A stretch of 64,000 bases of DNA from CAZMNF01 sp964567595 (GTDB lineage: Bacteria; Bipolaricaulota; Bipolaricaulia; RBG-16-55-9), in contig CAZMNF010000002.1 of assembly GCA_964567595.1 (NCBI GenBank), positions 44,330 to 108,329 on the forward strand, given 5' to 3'. The translations under genes and the position numbers were made by a program. A model generated the notes under the pieces. The model was not told where the DNA came from, ran no database searches, and saw only the letters and a program-made list of their open reading frames with translations. Shown in pieces: positions 25,201-35,140 of the stretch; positions within the stretch are counted from its first letter, which is position 1, and each line of letters opens with the position of its first letter.

Positions 25201-25680
25201 ATGGACGAGCTTTACCTCAGCCGCTCCGAGATCGCCTCGCTGAAGCAGCGCATCGACGACCTGGAAAAGCAGCGCTTGGAGGTCGCCCAGGAGATTCGCG
25301 AAGCCAAGGCCCAAGGGGACCTGCGCGAGAACGCCGCTTACCATGCCGCCAAGGAGAAGCAAGCGTTCCTGGAAAGCCAGATCCGCGAGCTCGAACGCCG
25401 GCTGGGCCAAGCCAAGCCGTTGGACGACGACGGCGGACAGCCGCAGACCGTCCGCAGCGGCACGATCGTCCATTTGAGGGACCTCGAACGCGACGAAGAG
25501 CTCGAGGTCTACGTCGTGGCGGACTTGAGCCTGGCGCCGCCGGACGGGCCGATGCCGGTCTCGTCGCAGTCACCGTTGGGAAGCGCCATCATCGGTTACG
25601 CCCGCGACAATGAGGTCACCGTTGACTCGCCGAACGGGGCGCAACGCTACCGCATTCTGGACATCCAATCAGCCGGATAA
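25201..25680 (+). CDS. greA: Transcription elongation factor GreA
   Basis: 159 residues. N-terminal coiled coil with the acidic tip GDLRENAAYHAAKEKQ, which reaches into the RNA polymerase channel to stimulate transcript cleavage. The C-terminal FKBP-like domain includes SPLGSAIIGYARDNEVTV. The start is supported by homology (MDELYLSRSEIASLKQRIDDL) and by the promoter just upstream. Divergent from mutS2. Confidence 0.94.
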   Translation: MDELYLSRSEIASLKQRIDDLEKQRLEVAQEIREAKAQGDLRENAAYHAAKEKQAFLESQIRELERRLGQAKPLDDDGGQPQTVRSGTIVHLRDLERDEELEVYVVADLSLAPPDGPMPVSSQSPLGSAIIGYARDNEVTVDSPNGAQRYRILDIQSAG

Positions 25681-25723
25681 CTGACGCAGACCGATCTTGC
25701 CTGCCAACCGGAAGGAGGCCACC

Positions 25724-27058
25724 ATGGCACCGCAGCGAGCGATCATCATGGGCGCCGCTGGGCGCGACTTTCACAATTTCAACACGTTCTTCCGCGACAA
25801 CGAGCACTACGACGTTGTCGCGTTTACGGCCGCCCAGATCCCGGACATCGAGGGTCGCCAGTACCCGCCAGACCTCGCCGGAGGTCGCTATCCCGATGGC
25901 ATTCCCATCGAAGCCGAAGAGGACCTGCCCCAGTTGATCCGGGACCAAGACGTCGATCTCGTCGTCTTCGCCTACAGCGACGTCAACCATCAGTACGTGA
26001 TGGACCGTGCCTCGACCGTGATGGCCGCCGGGGCCAACTTCGCGCTGCTCGGCCCCGACGCGACGATGCTTTCCTCCTCGAAGCCCGTGATTTCCGTCAC
26101 GGCCGTCCGGACCGGATCGGGGAAAAGCCAGACGACCCGACGCGTCGCGGAAGCCCTCAAGTCCATGGACCTGGATACGGTCGTGATCCGTCACCCGATG
26201 CCCTACGGCGACCTCACCAAACAGATCGTGCAGCGCTTCGCCACCGACGAGGATCTGGACGAGCACGACTGCACCATCGAAGAGCGCGAGGAATACGAGC
26301 CGCACCTGGACCGCGGCAACGTCGTCTACGCCGGCGTCGACTACGAGCGGATTATCAGACAGGCCGAGGAGGAGGGCGACGTCGTTCTCTGGGATGGCGG
26401 CAACAACGACTTTTCCTTTTATCGGTCGGATCTATCCATTGTGGTCGCCGACCCGCATCGTGCGGGCCATGAGCTCACATACTATCCCGGTGCCGTCAAC
26501 CTGCGCATGGCCGACGTCGTCGTCATCAACAAGGTCGATACGGCCGAACGCTCGGACGTGGAACGGGTCAAACAAAGCGTCCGGGACCATAATCCCGAGG
26601 CGCTGATCTTGGAGGCCGCTTCGCCCATCACCGTCGACGATCCCAGCGCCATTGAGGGCAAGCGCGTCCTGGTGGTCGAGGACGGCCCGACGCTGACCCA
26701 CGGCGAGATGGCCTACGGCGCCGGCACCGTCGCCGCCGAGCAGCATGGGGCCCAAGCGATCCTCTCCCCCTACGAGGCGTCCGTCGGAAGCATCCGCGAG
26801 ACGTTCGAGCACCATCCGCAAGTCCGCGACGTGCTGCCGGCAATGGGCTACAGCAACCAACAGATCGAGGATCTTCAGACGACGATCCGGAACGCCGACC
26901 CCGAGGCGGTTGTCATCGCCACGCCGATCGACCTCACCCGGCTCGTCGACTTCGACGTGCCCACAACGCGCGTCACCTACGATCTCGACGAGCAGGGGTC
27001 GACGACGCTCAAGGACGTCATCGCCGAACGACTGGGGGAGACGCTCAAGCAGGGCTAG
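25724..27058 (+). CDS. cpgS: Cyclic 2,3-diphosphoglycerate synthetase-like protein
   Basis: 444 residues. A Rossmann-like N-terminal part (AIIMGAAGRDFHNFN) is followed by a P-loop VRTGSGKSQTTRRV and a GTPase/ATPase-like VVINKVDTAE segment. Family members in thermophilic methanogens make cyclic 2,3-diphosphoglycerate, a compatible solute and thermoprotectant, from 2,3-diphosphoglycerate and ATP. Bacterial homologues are common but rarely tested, so the reaction is inferred. AAGGAGG lies 6 nt before the ATG. Its TAG stop shares a CTAG with the stop of the convergent GNAT gene. Confidence 0.82.
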   Translation: MAPQRAIIMGAAGRDFHNFNTFFRDNEHYDVVAFTAAQIPDIEGRQYPPDLAGGRYPDGIPIEAEEDLPQLIRDQDVDLVVFAYSDVNHQYVMDRASTVMAAGANFALLGPDATMLSSSKPVISVTAVRTGSGKSQTTRRVAEALKSMDLDTVVIRHPMPYGDLTKQIVQRFATDEDLDEHDCTIEEREEYEPHLDRGNVVYAGVDYERIIRQAEEEGDVVLWDGGNNDFSFYRSDLSIVVADPHRAGHELTYYPGAVNLRMADVVVINKVDTAERSDVERVKQSVRDHNPEALILEAASPITVDDPSAIEGKRVLVVEDGPTLTHGEMAYGAGTVAAEQHGAQAILSPYEASVGSIRETFEHHPQVRDVLPAMGYSNQQIEDLQTTIRNADPEAVVIATPIDLTRLVDFDVPTTRVTYDLDEQGSTTLKDVIAERLGETLKQG

Positions 27059-27471
27059 CTCAGCCCCGACTGCCGTCCGCGATTGCGAGTGATCATCCCG
27101 AACCCCCGTTCGAAGCCGAAGCGCGCATAGAACCGCTCCAGCTCCGGATTGCACCAAAGGTCGATCATGTAGAGCCCATCCAGTTGCTCGAGCAGCCGAC
27201 GGACCAGCTCGCTGCCGATACCTCGGCCTTGATAGGGTTGCAGCACTTCGAGAAGCGGGACGTAGGCGCTCAGGACCCCATCGCTGATGGCGTTGATAAA
27301 GCCCACGACCCGCTCGGTCTCGTCATCGTAGGCCAGGACGATATGATCGCTTTCCCGCAGAATGGTTAAATGGGTTTCCGGCGAGGGCGGATTCGGCCAG
27401 CCCCAGTCGATGAAGAAGCCTTGAAGGTCTTCCGCAAAGATGCCGTCCGTTGATCCCTGATACCGCACCAT
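27055..27471 (-). CDS. GNAT-family N-acetyltransferase
   Basis: 138 residues of the GNAT fold. The acetyl-CoA pyrophosphate-binding motif A is LLEVLQPYQGRGIGSELVRRLLEQL, and motif B ends FYARFGFERGFGM. GGAGGAGG lies a few bases before the ATG at 27471. The substrate is unknown. The last 4 nt overlap the 3' end of the convergent cyclic-DPG synthetase gene. Confidence 0.85.
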   Translation of the reverse strand: MVRYQGSTDGIFAEDLQGFFIDWGWPNPPSPETHLTILRESDHIVLAYDDETERVVGFINAISDGVLSAYVPLLEVLQPYQGRGIGSELVRRLLEQLDGLYMIDLWCNPELERFYARFGFERGFGMITRNRGRQSGLS

Positions 27472-27602
27472 GAACCTCCTCCACAAAGGGAGCCAAACAA
27501 CCGTCGTGGTCAGCCGCACCTGTCCGGTATGTTAGCATCATTCTCATGCGGATACCGACGACTCGAACGGTCATAGCAGCCTAGGGCACATCACCCTGAA
27601 TC

Positions 27603-28751
27603 ATGAGCAGATCGACCCGGACGCTGACGCCCGGTAGCGACGCTTTGCGTAAGCTATTTCCGGTCACCGAGCGCTACGCCTATCTCAATCACGCGTCCGC
27701 TTCTCCGTTAAATCGCCGCACGGCCGACGCCGTCCGTCAGTGGATCACCGACTGGGAAGCCGAGGGCACCCAGGCTGCATTTGGCGAGGATGTCCTCGCC
27801 GACTACCGCGCCCGAACGGCTCAACTCGTGGGGGCGCGTCCCGACGAGATCGCCTTCACGCGCAACACGAGCGAAGGGCTATTGTTGGTGGCGCTCGGGT
27901 TGCCTTGGCAGCCGGGCGACGTCCTTGTGACCGCCGAGACCGAGTTCACCGCCAACGTCTACCCCTGGCAGACGCTGCTTGATCGAGGCGTCGAGATCCG
28001 CCGCGTCCCGTCGCGCAACGGCCGCATCCGCGTCGATGACGTGGCGGCCGTCGTGGATGGGCGGACCCGGCTGCTGGCCCTCAGCCACGTGGCGTTCCAT
28101 ACGGGGTTCCGCAATCACCTCCCCGACTTGGGCCAGCTCTGCGAGGACCGCGACGTTCGGTTCTGTGTGGACGCTGTCCAAGGCGCGGGGGTGCTGCCCA
28201 TCGACGTCGGCGATATGGGCATCGACTTTCTCTCGGCCGGCGGCGCCAAGTGGCTGCTCGGCCCCATTGGAGCGGGCATGTTCTATTGCCGGCGCGAGTT
28301 GCTCGAGGACTTGGATCCCCGGACCTACGGCTGGCTCAGCACCGTCGATCCGGACGACCACTTCAACTACGAACTCCCGCTCAGCGACACGGCCTCGCGC
28401 TTTGAAGCTGGGACCTTGTCGTGGCCGAGCCTCGTCGGATTCATGGAGAGCGTGGCGCTGTTGCAGGAGGTCGGCGTCGCCAACATCGAAAAGCACGTCC
28501 TCTCGCTCACCGATGGCCTGATCACCTCGCTCGCGGACCGGGGCTACGAGCTGATCACGCCCATCGGCTACCGCGCTGAACGCAGCGGGATCGTCAGCTT
28601 CCGCCATCCCGAGCGCGACTCCGCCGAGCTGCACGAACGGCTGCAGCAGGAGTCCGTCGTCGTCTCCCAGCGGGGCGACGGGATTCGCGTGTCGCCGCAT
28701 CTCTACAATTCGTGGGACGACATCGAGAAACTCCTCGAGGCGCTGCCATGA
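27603..28751 (+). CDS. Class V aminotransferase-fold PLP enzyme (cysteine desulfurase-like)
   Basis: 382 residues. It has YAYLNHASASPLNRRT, FTRNTSEGLLLVALGL, the PLP-ring aspartate in FCVDAVQGAGVLPIDV and the Schiff-base Lys in LSAGGAKWLLGPIGAG. Such proteins include cysteine desulfurases, isopenicillin epimerase-like enzymes and kynureninase relatives. No mobile-loop Cys of the IscS/SufS type is evident, so desulfurase activity is not assured. No Fe-S assembly gene is adjacent. It precedes mgsA on the same strand. Confidence 0.85.
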   Translation: MSRSTRTLTPGSDALRKLFPVTERYAYLNHASASPLNRRTADAVRQWITDWEAEGTQAAFGEDVLADYRARTAQLVGARPDEIAFTRNTSEGLLLVALGLPWQPGDVLVTAETEFTANVYPWQTLLDRGVEIRRVPSRNGRIRVDDVAAVVDGRTRLLALSHVAFHTGFRNHLPDLGQLCEDRDVRFCVDAVQGAGVLPIDVGDMGIDFLSAGGAKWLLGPIGAGMFYCRRELLEDLDPRTYGWLSTVDPDDHFNYELPLSDTASRFEAGTLSWPSLVGFMESVALLQEVGVANIEKHVLSLTDGLITSLADRGYELITPIGYRAERSGIVSFRHPERDSAELHERLQQESVVVSQRGDGIRVSPHLYNSWDDIEKLLEALP

Positions 28752-28799
28752 GCGGGTCACGGGCCATGGCGTTCTGATCGAGCTCGGAAGGGCCATGCC

Positions 28800-29156
28800 A
28801 TGCGAACAATTGCCATGATCGCCCACGACAGCAAGAAGGATGACCTCGTCCGCTTTGCCCAACATCACCGGGCTTTTCTTCAGGGGTGCCGAATCGTCGC
28901 GACCGGTCACACGGGAGCTGAGCTCCGCGAGAACGTCGGCCTGGATGTCGACGTGATGCTCTCCGGCCCCCACGGCGGGGATGCCCAGATCGCGGCCCAG
29001 GTTGCCACCGAGAAGATCGACGCCGTGATTTTCCTAATGGACCCCCTCTATGCCCATCCTCACGAGCCCGACATCCAGATGCTCTTGCGCCTGTGCAACG
29101 TCCACGACATTCCGCTGGCCACGAACTTGTCGACGGCCACCCGTCTGTTGGGCTGA
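28800..29156 (+). CDS. mgsA: Methylglyoxal synthase
   Basis: 118 residues. It converts dihydroxyacetone phosphate to methylglyoxal and phosphate. Motifs: IAMIAHDSKKDDLV, VATGHTGAEL, the catalytic-Asp loop LSGPHGGDAQIAAQV and FLMDPLYAHPHEPDIQ. The length is slightly below E. coli MgsA (152). GGAAGGG precedes the ATG. An aldo/keto reductase that could remove the product lies two genes downstream. Confidence 0.94.
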   Translation: MRTIAMIAHDSKKDDLVRFAQHHRAFLQGCRIVATGHTGAELRENVGLDVDVMLSGPHGGDAQIAAQVATEKIDAVIFLMDPLYAHPHEPDIQMLLRLCNVHDIPLATNLSTATRLLG

Positions 29157-29224
29157 TCGCCTCGCTTGCTCGATCCATGGACGATTGGACGTTCTCGAAC
29201 GGAGCGGGTACGCTGCGTCGGGCG

Positions 29225-29827
29225 ATGCCGGACACAGGAATCGACGGCGTGCTCTTTGACTTGGACGGCACGCTCTTCGACGCGGACTACGACTGGCCGT
29301 GGATCAAGGCCCAGCTCGGCATGCCCCATCCCGATGGATCGATTCTCGATCATCTCCAATCGCTGGAGGCGGCCGAGCGAGCGGAACATGAGCGCTTCTT
29401 AGCGAGAGTCGAGAACGAAGCGACCGACAACGGGCGCCTCCGAGACGGCGCTGTGGCGTTGCTTGAGCGTCTGGCCGACCTCCGCCTCAAACGCGGCCTG
29501 GTTACCAACAACCGACGCCGCAACGCCGACCTCGTCCTCGAGCGCTACGGGCTACGCTTCGAGGCGGTCGTCACCCGCGACGACGGGGTTTATAAGCCCT
29601 CGGGCGAGCCCTTGGTCCAGGCTGCCGAGGCGATTGACTGTCCGATCGAACGTGTTGTCTATGTGGGAGACAACGAGCTCGACGTGCGCGCAGCCCGCGA
29701 CGCGGGCGTCGCCCATCTGATCATCATTAGCGACGATCCGGATCGCTTCCGAGGGCGCTGCGATGACCTTGCTTGTCATTTGGACGATGTCCAAGAGACT
29801 CTTGAACGGCTGAACCGGACGGGATAG
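29225..29827 (+). CDS. HAD-superfamily phosphatase (phosphoglycolate phosphatase-like)
   Basis: About 200 residues. DGVLFDLDGTLFDADYDW (motif I), GLVTNNRRRNADLVL (motif II), a Lys in DGVYKPSGEPL (motif III) and VVYVGDNELDVRAARDAGV (motif IV) give a complete HAD subclass I enzyme. Either ATG 29225 or ATG 29177 could be the start; the later one puts motif I at the expected distance and neither has a clear Shine-Dalgarno. Lying between mgsA and the aldo/keto reductase, it may act on a small phosphorylated metabolite, but the substrate is not known. Confidence 0.85.
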   Translation: MPDTGIDGVLFDLDGTLFDADYDWPWIKAQLGMPHPDGSILDHLQSLEAAERAEHERFLARVENEATDNGRLRDGAVALLERLADLRLKRGLVTNNRRRNADLVLERYGLRFEAVVTRDDGVYKPSGEPLVQAAEAIDCPIERVVYVGDNELDVRAARDAGVAHLIIISDDPDRFRGRCDDLACHLDDVQETLERLNRTG

Positions 29828-29868
29828 ATCCGTCAACGACCAACGCCCCCTGAGCGGAGGTAATCGCC

Positions 29869-30876
29869 ATGGAATTCGCGCCAATTGGCAATCTGACCCT
29901 GCAAGCGTCTCGGATCGGCCTGGGAACGTGGGCGATCGGCGGTTGGATGTGGGGCGGCACGAACGAGCGCCAATCCATCAATACGATCCGGGCCTCGCTG
30001 GACGCCGGCATCAACCTGATCGACACCGCGCCCGTCTACGGCTTCGGCCGCTCGGAGGAGATCGTGGGCAAGGCGCTTCGGGAGCACGGCGGCCGCGACA
30101 AGGTCATTGTTGCCTCGAAGCTCGGCATGGACTGGAGCGACGACGGCGAGCGCGTCTGGCGCGATGCTTCGCCAGAGCGCATCCAACGTGAGATCGAGGC
30201 CTCGCTCCGTCGCCTCGGCGTGGAGGCCATCGACCTCCATCAGGTCCACTGGCCGGACGCGCTGGTCCCCTTCGAGGAGACCGCTGAGGCCCTTTATCAG
30301 CTCCACCAAGATGGCAAAATTCGAGCGATCGGCGTCTGCAACCATGCGCCCGAGCAGATGGACGCCTTCCGCGAGGCGGCCCCGCTGGCGAGTTGTCAGC
30401 CGCCGTACAACCTCTTCGAGCGCGAGATCGATGCCGACGTGCTGCCCTACTGCCAGGACGAGGGCATCGCGTTGCTTACCTATGGCGCGCTTTGTCGCGG
30501 GCTACTGACGGGCAAGATGTCCCAAGAGAGCGAATTTACTGGCGACGACCTCCGGCAATTCGATCCCAAGTTCCAGTCGCCGCGCTTCGAGCCGTATCTC
30601 GCGGCTGTTGACCGACTGGATCGGTTCGCCCAGGACTACGCGGGCAAACGGGTGATCCATTTGGCGGCCCGCTGGATCCTCGATCGCGGCGCGGAGGTCG
30701 CGCTCTGGGGCGCCCGTCGGCCCGAGCAGATCGAGCCCATCGACGATGTTACGGACTGGTCGCTCGACGAGGAAGCCCTCGCCGAGATCGACCGCATCCT
30801 CGAGGCGTCCATTGATGACCCCGTCGGGCCGGAGTTCATGGCGCCGCCGACGCGGGATCAAGTTGAGGCGCCCTGA
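29869..30876 (+). CDS. Aldo/keto reductase
   Basis: 335 residues, a TIM-barrel NADPH reductase. The catalytic tetrad is present: Asp52 and Tyr57 (DTAPVYGFG), Lys84 (VASKLGMD) and His127 (QVHWPD). C-terminal cofactor-site segment LWGARRPEQIEP. GCGGAGG precedes the ATG. Homologues reduce methylglyoxal and other aldehydes; the link with mgsA just upstream is suggestive. Convergent with the oxidoreductase at 30885, with only 8 nt between the stops. Confidence 0.9.
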   Translation: MEFAPIGNLTLQASRIGLGTWAIGGWMWGGTNERQSINTIRASLDAGINLIDTAPVYGFGRSEEIVGKALREHGGRDKVIVASKLGMDWSDDGERVWRDASPERIQREIEASLRRLGVEAIDLHQVHWPDALVPFEETAEALYQLHQDGKIRAIGVCNHAPEQMDAFREAAPLASCQPPYNLFEREIDADVLPYCQDEGIALLTYGALCRGLLTGKMSQESEFTGDDLRQFDPKFQSPRFEPYLAAVDRLDRFAQDYAGKRVIHLAARWILDRGAEVALWGARRPEQIEPIDDVTDWSLDEEALAEIDRILEASIDDPVGPEFMAPPTRDQVEAP

Positions 30877-30884
30877 ACAACGCC

Positions 30885-31835
30885 CTATTCCGACGGAACC
30901 TCAAGCGAGATTTTGCCCTGCACGCCGCCCGCTTCGACGCGCCGATGGGCCTCGGCGACGTCGGTCAATGAGACTGTGGAATCGACGACGGGTCGCAGCT
31001 GGTCGCGCTCCACCAGGGCCCGCAGGCCGTTGAGCTTGTAGCGGGCCCGCTCTAGGAACAGAAAGTGGAGCGTGATGTTTTTCAGATAGGCTGGCCCGAG
31101 GTTGCCCGATGGCCCCAAGATCGTGACGAAGCGCCCATGAGGCTTCGTGATCGGAATGCTTTCGGCAAGCGCGTCTCCGCCGACGGTGTCGAAGGCGACG
31201 TCGACGCCGGTGCCGTTGGTTTCGGTCTCGACGACCGACGCGAAGTCCTCGGACTTGTAGTCGATGGCCCGATCGGCCCCGAGCTCCTGGGCCATCTGGC
31301 GCATGTAGTCGCTGCAGACGGCCAAAACGCGCGCTCCGGCTGCCCTGGCGATCTGAATGGCGAGCGAGCCGACGCCGCCCGCGCCGTGGACGAGCACCGT
31401 TTCGCCCGGCCGCACGTCGGCGCGCGTGACGAGCGCGTCCCACGCTGTGCCGCCCGCCAAGGGGAGGCTAGCGGCCTCCGCGTGCGAGAGGCCCGTCGGC
31501 TTGCGCGCTACGATCGCTTGATCGGCCGCGTGGTACTCGGCATAGCTGCCCATCCCGCCACCGAAGATCTCCGGCGTGTAGAAAACCTCGTCGCCCGACC
31601 GGAAGTCGGTCACCTCGTCCCCGACGGCTTCCACGACGCCGGAGACGTCGTAGCCGATGACTGCCGGCGGATCCACGGCCCAAGTCCCGGCTTGACGGAT
31701 TTTGGTGTCGACGGGGTTGACCGAGCTGGCGTGGACGCGCACGAGCACCTCCTGCGCGCCGGGCTCGGGGGCCTCGATGTCCTGGGCCTCGAAGACGTCC
31801 GGGCCGCCGAAATCGCGCATGACCATCGCTCGCAT
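30885..31835 (-). CDS. NADPH:quinone-type oxidoreductase (MDR family, zinc-independent)
   Basis: 316 residues. MRAMVMRDFGGPDVFE start, substrate domain, then the Rossmann fold with VLVHGAGGVGSLAIQIARAAGARV and the YKSEDFASVV region. It lacks the Cys/His zinc ligands of alcohol dehydrogenases, which fits quinone oxidoreductase (QOR) or enal reductase types. AAGGAGG lies 8 nt before the ATG. It may detoxify reactive carbonyls together with the convergent aldo/keto reductase; this is inference. Confidence 0.87.
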   Translation of the reverse strand: MRAMVMRDFGGPDVFEAQDIEAPEPGAQEVLVRVHASSVNPVDTKIRQAGTWAVDPPAVIGYDVSGVVEAVGDEVTDFRSGDEVFYTPEIFGGGMGSYAEYHAADQAIVARKPTGLSHAEAASLPLAGGTAWDALVTRADVRPGETVLVHGAGGVGSLAIQIARAAGARVLAVCSDYMRQMAQELGADRAIDYKSEDFASVVETETNGTGVDVAFDTVGGDALAESIPITKPHGRFVTILGPSGNLGPAYLKNITLHFLFLERARYKLNGLRALVERDQLRPVVDSTVSLTDVAEAHRRVEAGGVQGKISLEVPSE

Positions 31836-32347
31836 GGCATCGTCCTCCTTTGCGCATGTGTCGGATTGTAGACGGGCGTTTGAGCGTAATCGAGACCGTC
31901 CCTGATGCCAAGCCCGGTCGCGAGCGTCCGAGGCTCTCACGGGTCCCGCGCCAGTGGCAGGGGAGTGGCACATCTCCCGCCCAACCAACTGGCCTCGGAT
32001 TTTATAGCCCGCCTGCTGAAGCGGCACGCAACGCGCGATCCCCGTGTGGTTGTTGGTCCCAAGATTTGCGAGGGCAGTGGCCACGCTGGCCAGGGCGTCC
32101 CAGGTCCGCATTCGCATTGACGGGGATCGCATCCCGTTCTCGGTAAGCCCCGCCAGCGAGATAAACGGCCAGAGCCCGATGCCTGGAACGGGCCGCGCAG
32201 GACGAGCTGCCGCGCCTGCTAGGAGCTTGACGCGCCTCATTGTCAGTCTCTTGCTAATGCCGTAACCTGAAAGTGCTGAGCTGTGTCATCATCTTAAGCA
32301 ACGTGTCAGTCCAAGCTGACCCATCTCCCTAAGGAGGGATGCCCCCG
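31836..32347. other. Intergenic region upstream of gap
   Basis: About 510 nt with no convincing coding frame on either strand. TTGTCA (32240-32245), 17 bp and TAACCT (32263-32268) form a weak promoter for gap and would give a leader of about 75 nt. Just before the gene, TCCCT and AGGGA flank the Shine-Dalgarno and could fold a small hairpin over it. The remaining 400 nt are unexplained. Confidence 0.35.
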
Positions 32348-33376
<1,029 letters not shown>

Positions 33377-33382
33377 GCCTCG

Positions 33383-34576
33383 ATGAGGACGAAGAAGACG
33401 CTCGACGACGTTGACGTCCGGGGCCAGCACGTCCTCGTTCGCGTGGACTTCAACGTTCCGCTATCCGAGGGGACCGTCGCCGACGACACCCGAATTCGCG
33501 CGGCGTTGCCGACGATCCGGGATCTGGTCGAATCGGGCGCCCGGGTGGTGCTCTGTTCGCACCTCGGGCGCCCCAAGGGCGAGCGAGACGACTCGCTCAG
33601 CCTACGTCCGGCCGCCGAGCGGCTCGCCCAGTTGCTCGACCAGGACGTGGAGACGGCCGACGACTGTGTTGGCGACGACGTCGAGGCCCAGGTGGAGCAG
33701 CTGACACCCGGGCGGGTTCTGTTGTTGGAGAACACGCGGTTCCACGCCGAGGAAAAGCAGAACGAGACCGACTTTTCCCAACAGCTCGCCAACCTGGCCG
33801 ACGTCTACGTCAACGACGCGTTCGGGGCAGCCCATCGCGCTCACGCATCCACGGAGGGCGTCGCTCATCACGTCGAGACGGCGGTGATGGGCCGACTGAT
33901 GGAGACGGAACTGGTCGCCATCGCCCAAGCCATCGAACGCCCGGAGCGTCCGCTGGTGGCGGTTCTGGGCGGCGCCAAGATCAGCGACAAGATCGGCGTC
34001 CTCCAAAAGTTGCGCGAGGTGGCCGACACGGTGCTCGTCGGCGGCGGCATGGCCAACACCTTTCTCAAAGCCCGGGGAATCGACGTGGGCACATCGCTCG
34101 TCGAGGACGATGCCCTTGACGAAGCGAAGCGACTCATGGCGGCGTTCGGTGACGCGCTGGTGTTGCCCGTCGATGCCGTCGTGGCGCCCGAGGTCGACGC
34201 AAGCGCCGACCGCCGCACGGTTGCCATCGATGATATCCCCGAGGGTTGGAAAATCCTCGACATCGGGCCTGAGACGATCACGACGTTCAATGGCCACCTC
34301 CGAGATGCGATGACGGTCGTCTGGAACGGGCCAATGGGCGTCTTTGAAGTCGAGCCGTACGCGGCGGGGACGTTCGCGATCGCACGAACTTTGGCGGAAT
34401 TGAACGCCATCACGGTCGTCGGTGGCGGTGAATCCGGCGCGGCCGTCGATCAGGCCGGCGTCGTCGATCAGCTCACGCACGTCTCCACCGGCGGCGGCGC
34501 GTTCCTGACGTTGCTCGAAGGGAGCGAGCTGCCCGGCGTCGCCGTTCTCGACGACCGCGGGGCGGGCTCTCCATAA
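33383..34576 (+). CDS. pgk: Phosphoglycerate kinase
   Basis: 397 residues with two Rossmann-like lobes. VLVRVDFNVPLS, VVLCSHLGRPKG, LLENTRFHAEEKQNE, VAVLGGAKISDKIGVL, VVWNGPMGVFE and the nucleotide-site VGGGESGAAVDQ/STGGGAFL are all present. It interconverts 1,3-bisphosphoglycerate and 3-phosphoglycerate. It is in an operon with gap and no tpiA follows. It ends 9 nt from the convergent universal stress gene. Confidence 0.97.
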   Translation: MRTKKTLDDVDVRGQHVLVRVDFNVPLSEGTVADDTRIRAALPTIRDLVESGARVVLCSHLGRPKGERDDSLSLRPAAERLAQLLDQDVETADDCVGDDVEAQVEQLTPGRVLLLENTRFHAEEKQNETDFSQQLANLADVYVNDAFGAAHRAHASTEGVAHHVETAVMGRLMETELVAIAQAIERPERPLVAVLGGAKISDKIGVLQKLREVADTVLVGGGMANTFLKARGIDVGTSLVEDDALDEAKRLMAAFGDALVLPVDAVVAPEVDASADRRTVAIDDIPEGWKILDIGPETITTFNGHLRDAMTVVWNGPMGVFEVEPYAAGTFAIARTLAELNAITVVGGGESGAAVDQAGVVDQLTHVSTGGGAFLTLLEGSELPGVAVLDDRGAGSP

Positions 34577-34585
34577 CCGAACACG

Positions 34586-35140
34586 TCAGGATGCCGAGCT
34601 GACGTCGGCGTCCTCGGGCAGCGCCGGAACGACGAGCACTTGCCGCGTCGTCAGCTCCAAGACCTCGCGCGAGACGCTGCCGATGGCGGCCACGCGCCCC
34701 AGGCCGCGCAGCCCTTCGAAGCCGATGACGATCAGGTCGGCGTCGATGTCGTCGGCCAACTTGACGATCTCGCGCGCCGGCTCGCCGACCCAGCCGCGTG
34801 CCTCGTACTCGACCGCGTAGTCATCCAAGTGTGCAGCGATATCGCGCGCGACGTGGTGGGCCAAGGAGTGCCCTTCCTCTTCCCCGAACCGGCGCTCGGG
34901 GAGGTTCCAGCGCCGATAGACTTCCTCGTAATAGGCATCGGAGATGATGTCCTGCGGCACGGTGACCGTTTGTTCGCGTTGCTGCCGCCGCAGCTCGTCC
35001 CGCAGTTTCTCGTATCGTCCCTTGGACAGGACGTGGCAGACGGTGACCTGCGCCTCCAACCGCTGGGCCCAGTCGCCCGCCGCGCGAATGACCTTCAGTC
35101 GCAGCGGGTCCTCGTTGACGGTCGCCAGTATTCGCGTCAT
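34586..35140 (-). CDS. Universal stress protein (UspA family)
   Basis: 184 residues. MTRILATVNEDPLRLKVIRAA start, an inserted charged segment (RDELRRQQREQ) and the C-terminal ATP-binding motif GFEGLRGLGRVAAIGSVSREVL (G-x2-G-x9-G-S/T). GGAGGAGGG precedes the ATG. The frame is open further upstream but without homology. It may be a stress-response regulator; its target is unknown. Confidence 0.87.
   Translation of the reverse strand: MTRILATVNEDPLRLKVIRAAGDWAQRLEAQVTVCHVLSKGRYEKLRDELRRQQREQTVTVPQDIISDAYYEEVYRRWNLPERRFGEEEGHSLAHHVARDIAAHLDDYAVEYEARGWVGEPAREIVKLADDIDADLIVIGFEGLRGLGRVAAIGSVSREVLELTTRQVLVVPALPEDADVSSAS

Noticed and set aside
31836..32240. N-terminal extension of the quinone-type oxidoreductase with a hydrophobic start.
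   Set aside because: The Shine-Dalgarno AAGGAGG and family homology both point to the ATG at 31835; the extension has no family match.
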